In this document: in pieces, positions 14,761 to 21,076 of the stretch | How positions within the stretch are numbered: position 1 is the stretch's first letter | Layout: every line of letters begins with the position of its first letter | Origin: Erysipelatoclostridium sp. AM42-17 | GTDB taxonomy: Bacteria; Bacillota_I; Bacilli_A; Erysipelotrichales; Coprobacillaceae | Reading direction: 5' to 3' | Assembly (NCBI RefSeq): GCF_003480255.1 | Contig: NZ_QUIN01000032.1 | Location: 1-21,076 of the forward strand | Length of the DNA stretch: 21,076 nt | Translations under genes and position numbers: made by a program | The notes under the pieces: generated by a model | What the model was told of the DNA's origin: nothing | The model's database searches: none | What the model saw: only the letters and a program-made list of their open reading frames with translations

Positions 14761-15762
14761 ATGGATAAGATTAAACTTAATTTAGATAGTATCGCTACCC
14801 TTTTATTTTGTTGTGATTTAAAAGCTTTTGATGAGGTTCCATTAACTATTGAAGAGTGGTACCAAGTTGAAAAAATTTTAAAAATGCATGGAATGAAGGG
14901 ACCTGCAGATTTATTTGGGTTATCAAGTGATGAATTACTAGAAATGCTAAATATACCTGAGTTTATTGTTTATAAAATGGAACAGCGTCGAAAAAAACTT
15001 AGTTTTATGTTGAATTTGTTGCATGATTTAGAAAATAAAGGCATTAATATAATGACAAAATATGATGATCATTATCCTCAATTATTAGTCAAATCAATGA
15101 AAAAAAGAGCACCTGTATATATGTATTACAAAGGTGATATGAGCCAATATACTGCAGGAATTTCAATATGCGGTTTAAATGAACTTGAACATAAAGATGG
15201 GACATACATAAAAAGAATTGTGGATAAAGTTATTGAAGAAAAAAAATACTATGTTTCTAATGATGGAAAAGGTGTGGATAAGGCAGCACTTCAATATGCT
15301 TTAAGAAACGGATGTTCTGTTGTTATATTTGTTTGCAAAAATATGATTGAAAAAATGAACAAATATAAAAGATACATAAAAAATGGGCAACTTGTTATAT
15401 TGAGTGCAGTTGATCCAAACTCTGTGTTTGATATTACCCATGCTATTGATAGAAACAGTTACGTTTGTGGTTTATCTAAATATCAAATTATTATATCAAG
15501 TAAAATAAATAATGGTGCAACTTGGTTTACTGCACTACAAAATATGCATCATCATTGGGTTGATCCACTTGTTCTAGATAACCAATATATGGGTAATCAG
15601 AGATTATTAGAAATGCAAGCGACACCTTTATATATAAAAGATGTTTTATCAACGGCTAGTTTTGAAATGATTTATAAAAATAATCAAAAAAATATTGAAG
15701 TTAATGAAGTCAATATTGATCAAATGTCTATATTTGAATTTATAGGAGAACCTCATGTTTAG
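14761..15762 (+). CDS. Divergent DprA/Smf-like Rossmann protein
   Basis: The 333-residue protein follows the DprA/Smf plan. An N-terminal helical part (PLTIEEWYQVEKIL at 27-40) leads to the Smf lead-in GINIMTKYDDHYPQLL (94-109) and APVYMYYKGD (117-126), then a Rossmann-like domain (134-275). Canonical DprA binds single-stranded DNA and loads RecA. Here its key motifs are altered: the GSR loop reads ICGLNE (136-141), the G-x-A-x-GID loop reads NDGKGVDKAA (167-176), and the late segment reads AIDRNSYVCGLSKYQIIISS...GATWFTA (228-258), keeping the RN pair. The C-terminus MSIFEFI resembles an SLF-type tail. It may therefore be a paralogue with another ligand rather than the competence protein. I chose start 14761 (AAGGCGGAG upstream) over an unconserved extension to 14716. 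It overlaps the rhomboid gene by 8 bases. Confidence 0.75.
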   Translation: MDKIKLNLDSIATLLFCCDLKAFDEVPLTIEEWYQVEKILKMHGMKGPADLFGLSSDELLEMLNIPEFIVYKMEQRRKKLSFMLNLLHDLENKGINIMTKYDDHYPQLLVKSMKKRAPVYMYYKGDMSQYTAGISICGLNELEHKDGTYIKRIVDKVIEEKKYYVSNDGKGVDKAALQYALRNGCSVVIFVCKNMIEKMNKYKRYIKNGQLVILSAVDPNSVFDITHAIDRNSYVCGLSKYQIIISSKINNGATWFTALQNMHHHWVDPLVLDNQYMGNQRLLEMQATPLYIKDVLSTASFEMIYKNNQKNIEVNEVNIDQMSIFEFIGEPHV

Positions 15763-16360
15763 AAATATAAAAAACTATCCTATAACAGCTTTACTGATAG
15801 GAGTATGTGTTATTGTATTTTTATATACTACTTTATTTTATGGTATAGATATGAATGCTTATCAAGGCTTACAAGCAGGAGGAATGAATCCGGTTTATGT
15901 TATCCATTTCAAACAATATTATCGTTTGATTACGGCTAATTTTATTCATTTTGGATTAATGCATTTATTTTGTAATGTGTATTCATTGTATAATTTAGGG
16001 TGTGTTATGGAACTTATTCTTGAAATGAAACGATATGTTTTAGTGATTATTATTTCAATGTTAGCAACAACAGGAATACCTTGCTTGTTATACTTATTGA
16101 ATGGTACGGGAATGTATTCGATTATGGGAGGTATTTCTGGTGTTATTTTTGGACTAATTGGATCATTGTGTGCATTAGCTTTAATTTATAAAGATGTATA
16201 TTATAATTTGTTTAGACAAATTTTATCAAGTTTATTATTGATGCTATTTATATCATTTGCGATTCCTTCTATTTCGTTAGTAGGACATGTAAGTGGATTT
16301 ATTGGTGGGTTTGTAACAACGATTTTGATAAGTAAATTTTGCCCATTATATAAATGGTAA
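15755..16360 (+). CDS. Rhomboid family intramembrane serine protease
   Basis: Rhomboids cleave membrane proteins within the bilayer using a Ser-His dyad. The 201-residue protein has about six hydrophobic helices starting near residue 9. The family signature FIHFGLMHLFCN (63-74) gives H65, H70 and N74. GGISG at 125-129 places the catalytic serine at S128, and GHVSGFIGG at 177-185 supplies H178. All catalytic parts are present, so it should be active; there is no extra soluble domain. AGGAG at 15744-15748 gives spacing 6, inside the end of the dprA-like gene, so translation is probably coupled. Substrate is unknown. No terminator follows; galU starts 49 bases later and may be read through. Confidence 0.9.
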   Translation: MFRNIKNYPITALLIGVCVIVFLYTTLFYGIDMNAYQGLQAGGMNPVYVIHFKQYYRLITANFIHFGLMHLFCNVYSLYNLGCVMELILEMKRYVLVIIISMLATTGIPCLLYLLNGTGMYSIMGGISGVIFGLIGSLCALALIYKDVYYNLFRQILSSLLLMLFISFAIPSISLVGHVSGFIGGFVTTILISKFCPLYKW

Positions 16361-16409
16361 AGATAATACCAAAGTTATTATATAAAAAGATTATACAAGG
16401 AGAAAAATA

Positions 16410-17309
16410 ATGAAAAATTTAAAAGTAAGAAAAGCAATTATTCCTGCTGCTGGTTTAGGAACGAGATTTTTACCAGCAACAAAGGCGATTGCTAAAGAAA
16501 TGTTGCCTATTGTAGATATCCCAACAATACAATATATTATTCAAGAAGCTGTTGACAGTGGGATTGAAGAAATTTTAATAATTACTAACAGTAATAAACA
16601 TGCGATGGAAAATCATTTTGATAAAAATTATGAATTGGAAGCAAGACTTACAGAATCTGGGAAATTAGAACAAGTCAAAATGATTCAAGATATTGCAAAT
16701 ATGGCAAATATTTATTATATTCGTCAAAAAGAGCCGAAAGGATTGGGTCACGCCGTATTATGTGCAAAATCGTTTATCGGCGATGAACCTTTCGCTGTAT
16801 TACTTGGTGATGATGTTGTGGTTAATAAGGAAGGGAATCCTGCTTTAAAGCAACTTATTGATGCTTATGAAAAAACATCGGCTTCTGTAGTGGGAGTACA
16901 AACAGTGCCTAAAGCAGATGTTAACAAATACGGAATCGTAGAGCCTTCAAAATCACATCCGGCTAAAGGACGTTTAGTGAAATTGACAGATATGGTTGAA
17001 AAGCCAAAAGTAGAAGAAGCACCTAGTCAATTGGCAGTTTTAGGACGCTATGTTTTAACACCTGAAATTTTTGACTTGTTAGAAACACAAGGAAAAGGTG
17101 CTGGCGGAGAAATTCAATTGACTGATGCAATTAAAAGATTATTAGATCGCCAAGCAGTGTACGCTTATGATTTTGAAGGAAATAGATATGATGTTGGAGA
17201 TAAATTTGGATTTATTAAAGCTACGATTGATTTTTCGTTAGACCGAGAAGAATTACATGATAAAGTATTGAATTATATTCAAAGTCTTGTGGCAAACGAA
17301 AATAAATAA
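16410..17309 (+). CDS. galU: UTP-glucose-1-phosphate uridylyltransferase
   Basis: GalU makes UDP-glucose and pyrophosphate from UTP and glucose 1-phosphate, feeding glycolipid, polysaccharide and galactose pathways. The 299-residue protein has the nucleotidyltransferase signature AAGLGTRFLPATKAIAKEM at 13-31, LLGDDVV near 130, VEKP near 195 and GGEIQLTDAI near 232, all as in bacterial GalU; its length is typical. AAGGAG at 16397-16402 gives spacing 7. The 49-base gap before it has only a short imperfect hairpin and no convincing promoter, so it may be the third gene of the dprA-like/rhomboid transcript. The pyrophosphate it releases could also serve PPDK in reverse; that link is my inference. 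Confidence 0.95.
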   Translation: MKNLKVRKAIIPAAGLGTRFLPATKAIAKEMLPIVDIPTIQYIIQEAVDSGIEEILIITNSNKHAMENHFDKNYELEARLTESGKLEQVKMIQDIANMANIYYIRQKEPKGLGHAVLCAKSFIGDEPFAVLLGDDVVVNKEGNPALKQLIDAYEKTSASVVGVQTVPKADVNKYGIVEPSKSHPAKGRLVKLTDMVEKPKVEEAPSQLAVLGRYVLTPEIFDLLETQGKGAGGEIQLTDAIKRLLDRQAVYAYDFEGNRYDVGDKFGFIKATIDFSLDREELHDKVLNYIQSLVANENK

Positions 17310-17323
17310 AAAAATTGTTTTTC

Positions 17324-17353
17324 AAAGATAGAAATCATAATTTCTATCTTTTT
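17324..17353 (+). terminator. Intrinsic terminator of galU
   Basis: AAAGATAGAAAT (17324-17335) pairs perfectly with ATTTCTATCTTT (17340-17351) around a CATA loop, with T continuing to 17353. Confidence 0.9.
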
Positions 17354-17393
17354 GTTTGTAATAATCGAATAAAATTGAATTTTATGTTTTGAC

Positions 17394-17421
17394 TCATGAA
17401 TATATAGCAAATAATTCATGA
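17394..17421 (+). promoter_or_regulatory. Inverted repeat operator candidate at the nifJ promoter
   Basis: TCATGAAT (17394-17401) and ATTCATGA (17414-17421) are perfect 8-bp inverted repeats separated by 12 bases. Half-site centres are 20 bases apart, about two helical turns on the same DNA face. The element covers the -35 region and ends seven bases before the nifJ -10 box. It matches neither the cre nor the known Rex consensus. Confidence 0.6.
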
Positions 17422-17427
17422 AAGTAG

Positions 17428-17433
17428 TATAAT
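17428..17433 (+). promoter_or_regulatory. -10 box of nifJ
   Basis: A perfect TATAAT lies 30 bases before the start codon. The -35 slot (TAGCAA, 17405-17410) is poor and lies in the spacer of the inverted repeat, which fits a promoter that needs an activator or is blocked by a repressor. Confidence 0.65.
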
Positions 17434-17463
17434 GTTTATATGCAAAAAAGGAGGATTTTTAAA

Positions 17464-20400
17464 ATGGCTAAAAAGTTTTTATCAATGGATGGTAATACTG
17501 CAGCTGCGCATGTTGCCTATGCGTTTACAGAAGTTGCTAGTATTTATCCAATTACACCTTCGTCACCAATGGCTGAAAATGCTGAAACTTGGGCTGCTCA
17601 AGGTAAAAAGAATTTATTTGGTTCGCCCGTAAATGTTATTGAAATGCAGTCAGAGGCAGGTGCAGCAGGTGCTGTCCATGGTGCATTACAAGGTGGAGCA
17701 CTAGCGACTACATTTACTGCTTCACAAGGTTTATTATTAATGATTCCTAATTTATATAAAATTGCAGGGGAATTATTACCAGGTGTTTTCCACGTATCAG
17801 CTCGTGCATTAGCTACTCGTTCGTTAAATATCTTTGGAGATCATCAAGATATCTATGCATGTCGTCAAGTAGGAATGCCAATGATTTGTTCACACTCTGT
17901 TCAAGAAGTTATGGACTTAGCTGGTGTAGCGCATTTAACTGCGATTAAGGCATCTGTACCAGTTATGCATTTCTTTGATGGATTTAGAACATCACACGAA
18001 ATTCAAAAAGTTGAAGTAATGGATTATGAAGATCTAAATAAATTATTAGATCGTGAAGCGTTGGCTCGTTTTAAGAAAAATGCACTAAATCCACACATTA
18101 ATCCTATTGAACGTGGTGGTGCTGAAAATGATGATATTTATTTCCAAGGTAGAGAAGCACAAAATAAACATTATGATGCAGTTGTAGAAATTGCTGCTGA
18201 TTACATGAATAAGATTTCAGAAATCACAGGAAGAAATTATGCACCATTTACTTATTATGGGGCACCTGATGCAACAAGAATTATTATTGCAATGGGGTCT
18301 GTTACTGAAACAATTAAAGAAACAATTGATGAAATGAACCGCTTGGGGGATAGAGTAGGTTTAATTAAAGTTCATCTATATCGTCCTTTCTCAGCTAAAT
18401 ATTTATTAAAAGTATTACCTGAAACTGTAGAAAAAGTTGCAGTTTTAGATCGTACTAAAGAAATGGGAGCAACAGGGGAACCATTATACTTAGATGTATG
18501 TAGTGTTTTAAAAGATGTTAAACATGTCACAACAATTATTGGTGGACGTTATGGTATGGGGTCTAAGGATACAACTCCTAGACAAATTAAAGCTGTTTAT
18601 GATCATTTATTAGATGAACATCCATTTACATCATTTACAATAGGAATTAACGATGATGTTACTCACTTATCATTGAAAGAAGATCCAACATTTAAAGTAA
18701 GTGCTGACTACACTGCATGTTTATTCTATGGTTTAGGATCTGATGGTACTGTTTCTGCAAATAAATCATCTATTAAAATTATTGGAGATCATACTGATTT
18801 ATATTCACAAGCTTATTTTGCTTATGATAGTAAAAAAGCGGGTGGAGCAACTCGTTCTAATTTAAGATTTGGTCATACACCAATTCGTGCTACTTATTAT
18901 GTAAATAATGCAGACTTTATTTCATGTTCTTTAGATAATTATGTCATTAAATATGATATGTTAAAGAATTTAAAGGATGAAGGTACATTCTTATTAAATA
19001 CTGAATTCGATAAAGATCATATTGTTGATTATTTACCAAATCGTGTTAAAAAACAATTGGCAGATAAAAATGCAAAATTCTATATTATTAACGCTAATAA
19101 AATTGCTAATGAAATTGGTATGGGACGTCGTACAAACACAATTTTACAATCAGCATTCTTTGCGTTAAATCAACAAATTTTACCAATTGATCAAGCTGTT
19201 GAATATATGAAAGAAATGGCTAAGAAAACATACAGTAAAAAAGGCGATGCTATTGTTCAATTAAACTATAAAGCAATTGATGCTGGAAAAGATGCTCTTG
19301 TTGAAGTAGCTGTTGATCCATCTTGGTCTCAATTGACAGTAAATCAAGCAAGAAAGTCAACTGGAGATGAACATTTTGACAGCTTTGTTTCTGTAATTAA
19401 CAGTCTAGATGGATATGATTTACCTGTAAGTGCATTTATGGATAAACTAGACGGTTCTATGAAATCAGGCGTAGCTATTAAAGAAAAACGTGCAATTGCG
19501 ACAATGGTTCCACGTTGGAATAAAGATAACTGTATTCAATGTAATAACTGTGTTATGGTTTGTCCTCATGCAACAATTCGTGCATTCTTAATTGATGATG
19601 AAGAGATGCAATCATTACCTGAAGATATTAGTAATGATGTATTAAAACCAATGGGAAAAAATGTTGATGGTTTAGTTTATCGTATTCAAGTATCGCCAGA
19701 TAACTGTGTAGGATGTGGATTGTGTGTAACTGAATGTCCAGGTAAAAAAGGTGAAAAAGCACTTGAAATGGTTCATGTTAAAGAAGAATTAAAACATGCT
19801 CCATTAGCTGACTATATGTATGAAAACGTTCAATATCGTGATGATCGTTATCCTAAGACAACAGCAAAAGGTGTAGGTTTCATGAGACCTTATTTTGAAG
19901 TTTCAGGAGCTTGCGGTGGATGTGGTGAAACACCATATTATCGTTTGGCATCTCAATTATTTGGTAAAGATATGATGATTGCAAACGCAACAGGATGTAG
20001 TTCAATTTATTCTGGATCAACTCCATCAACACCATGTACTGTTGATAAAAATGGTAATGGTCCTGCTTGGGCTAACTCATTATTTGAAGATAATGCAGAA
20101 TATGGATTTGGTATGAAACTTGCTGATAATTATAATGTTTCAACAATGTTACGTATTATGGAAGAAAATAAAGATAACGTTGAACCAGAATTGAAAGATG
20201 TTTTAGATGAATATATTTCAATCAAAGGTGATCGTGAAAAAGAAAGAGAATTAGCTCCTAAGATTACAGAATTAGTTAAAGCATCATCTAATGAAGCGAT
20301 TAAAGAAGTATTGCACTACGAAGGAGAGTTTGTAAGTAAATCACAATGGATTATTGGTGGTGATGGATGGGCTTATGACATCGGTTATGGCGGAGTAGAC

Positions 20401-20988
20401 CATGTATTAGCTAATAATCAAAATGTAAATATTTTAGTTCTTGATACTGAAGTATATTCTAATACTGGAGGTCAATCATCTAAATCTTCACAAGCTGGAT
20501 CTATTGCTAAGTTTACAGCAAGTGGTAAAAAGGTTGCTAAAAAAGATTTAGCACAAATTGCAATGGCTTATGGACATGTATATGTTGCACAAGTTGCTAT
20601 GGGTGCAAATAGTGCGCAAACAATTAAAGCATTCAAAGAGGCAGAAAGTTATGATGGACCATCATTAATTATTGCTTATGCACCATGTAATGAACATGGA
20701 ATTAAAGGTGGATTACAAAATCATCAACATCAACAAAGAGAAGCTGTTAAATGTGGATATTTTAACTTGTTAAGATATGATCCTAGATTAGAAGCTGAAG
20801 GTAAGAACCCATTACAATTAGATTCTAAAGAACCTGATTTCACTAAATTCAAAGATTTCTTATTAAGTGAAAACAGATTCGCTCAACTAGGAAAAGTTAA
20901 TCCAGAACACGCAAGTGATTTAATGGATAAATGTGAACAAGATGCTAAAAAACGTCGTAATCGTTTAGATGTTATGGCAAGCGAATAA
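17464..20988 (+). CDS. nifJ: Pyruvate:ferredoxin (flavodoxin) oxidoreductase
   Basis: This enzyme oxidises pyruvate and CoA to acetyl-CoA and CO2, reducing ferredoxin or flavodoxin. The 1174-residue single-chain homodimeric type is complete. It has an N-terminal pyrimidine-binding domain (YPITPSSPMAE near residue 30), a ferredoxin-like domain with two [4Fe-4S] motifs (C690, C693, C696, C700 and C748, C751, C754, C758), and a C-terminal TPP domain with GDGWAYDIG at 966-974 and the NTGGQ loop. The proximal cluster ligands C817, C820, C845 and C1075 closely parallel C812, C815, C840 and C1071 of the Desulfovibrio africanus enzyme. I chose ATG 17464 (AAGGAGG at 17448-17454, spacing 9); an upstream ATG at 17440 adds eight residues translated from the ribosome site itself. 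It is monocistronic. Confidence 0.97.
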   Translation: MAKKFLSMDGNTAAAHVAYAFTEVASIYPITPSSPMAENAETWAAQGKKNLFGSPVNVIEMQSEAGAAGAVHGALQGGALATTFTASQGLLLMIPNLYKIAGELLPGVFHVSARALATRSLNIFGDHQDIYACRQVGMPMICSHSVQEVMDLAGVAHLTAIKASVPVMHFFDGFRTSHEIQKVEVMDYEDLNKLLDREALARFKKNALNPHINPIERGGAENDDIYFQGREAQNKHYDAVVEIAADYMNKISEITGRNYAPFTYYGAPDATRIIIAMGSVTETIKETIDEMNRLGDRVGLIKVHLYRPFSAKYLLKVLPETVEKVAVLDRTKEMGATGEPLYLDVCSVLKDVKHVTTIIGGRYGMGSKDTTPRQIKAVYDHLLDEHPFTSFTIGINDDVTHLSLKEDPTFKVSADYTACLFYGLGSDGTVSANKSSIKIIGDHTDLYSQAYFAYDSKKAGGATRSNLRFGHTPIRATYYVNNADFISCSLDNYVIKYDMLKNLKDEGTFLLNTEFDKDHIVDYLPNRVKKQLADKNAKFYIINANKIANEIGMGRRTNTILQSAFFALNQQILPIDQAVEYMKEMAKKTYSKKGDAIVQLNYKAIDAGKDALVEVAVDPSWSQLTVNQARKSTGDEHFDSFVSVINSLDGYDLPVSAFMDKLDGSMKSGVAIKEKRAIATMVPRWNKDNCIQCNNCVMVCPHATIRAFLIDDEEMQSLPEDISNDVLKPMGKNVDGLVYRIQVSPDNCVGCGLCVTECPGKKGEKALEMVHVKEELKHAPLADYMYENVQYRDDRYPKTTAKGVGFMRPYFEVSGACGGCGETPYYRLASQLFGKDMMIANATGCSSIYSGSTPSTPCTVDKNGNGPAWANSLFEDNAEYGFGMKLADNYNVSTMLRIMEENKDNVEPELKDVLDEYISIKGDREKERELAPKITELVKASSNEAIKEVLHYEGEFVSKSQWIIGGDGWAYDIGYGGVDHVLANNQNVNILVLDTEVYSNTGGQSSKSSQAGSIAKFTASGKKVAKKDLAQIAMAYGHVYVAQVAMGANSAQTIKAFKEAESYDGPSLIIAYAPCNEHGIKGGLQNHQHQQREAVKCGYFNLLRYDPRLEAEGKNPLQLDSKEPDFTKFKDFLLSENRFAQLGKVNPEHASDLMDKCEQDAKKRRNRLDVMASE

Positions 20989-20998
20989 TTATTGGTTT

Positions 20999-21031
20999 AA
21001 GAAGAGTTCGATTATTTGAACTCTTTTTTTA
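20999..21031 (+). terminator. Intrinsic terminator of nifJ
   Basis: AAGAGTTC (21002-21009) pairs perfectly with GAACTCTT (21018-21025) around an 8-base loop, extended by weak outer pairs and followed by a T-run to about 21030. The remaining 45 bases of the window hold no feature I can support. Confidence 0.9.
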
Positions 21032-21076
21032 TTTAATTTAAAGAAAACACTTTACAAAGGCAAGAAAAGATGGTAG

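Noticed and set aside
17432..17632. Short plus-strand frame overlapping the start of nifJ
   Set aside because: It is out of frame with nifJ, begins inside the nifJ leader and has no protein-like features.

Overview
The window is an AT-rich chromosomal segment with strong AGGAGG-type ribosome binding sites, TATAAT -10 boxes and short hairpin-plus-U terminators after most transcription units. Acetate kinase, pyruvate phosphate dikinase, pyruvate:ferredoxin oxidoreductase, the NADH sensor Rex and the tsaE-tsaB-rimI-tsaD order point to a fermentative anaerobic low-GC Bacillota. An Erysipelotrichia/Coprobacillaceae-like gut organism is my best guess; this is inferred from gene content, not from a database match. 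The standard genetic code fits all genes. I see no insertion sequence, tRNA, rRNA, CRISPR array or prophage gene, and no gene-free stretch over 300 bases.

Layout. ackA (82-1272) is the only minus-strand gene and shares a divergent control region with a TPP riboswitch and the thiamine transporter gene thiT (to 2030). A six-gene run follows: an Ntdp-type nucleotide phosphatase gene, tsaE, tsaB, rimI, tsaD and rex (2123-5798). Its genes overlap or abut, and it combines t6A tRNA modification with a redox sensor. asnS (5857-7242) has its own promoter and terminator. A translationally coupled pair (7341-10188) is the least understood part: a calcineurin-like phosphoesterase with an unrecognised N-terminal half, and a D-2-hydroxyacid dehydrogenase carrying an unrecognised N-terminal domain of about 140 residues. 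Next come a DEAD-box RNA helicase with a DbpA-type tail (10248-11834), ppdK (12013-14679), an overlapping pair of a divergent DprA-like gene and a rhomboid protease gene (14761-16360), galU (16410-17309) and nifJ (17464-20988).

How they work together. nifJ (pyruvate to acetyl-CoA and reduced ferredoxin), ackA (acetyl phosphate to acetate and ATP) and ppdK (pyruvate/PEP interconversion) all sit around the pyruvate node, and rex would sense the NADH/NAD+ ratio this metabolism sets. Two promoters here carry clear operator-like sequences. ppdK has a full-consensus catabolite-responsive element (cre) between -35 and -10. nifJ has an 8-bp inverted repeat (TCATGAAT-N12-ATTCATGA) across its -35 region. 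thiT supplies thiamine, whose diphosphate is the NifJ cofactor, and is controlled by the TPP riboswitch.

Best leads. These are the uncharacterised phosphoesterase/dehydrogenase pair, an A9 run at the dehydrogenase domain junction with near stops in both other frames, a possible anti-anti-Shine-Dalgarno mechanism in the TPP riboswitch, the cre in the ppdK promoter, the palindrome at the nifJ promoter, and the degenerate DprA-like protein coupled to a rhomboid protease. Nothing here proves a new defence or signalling system.
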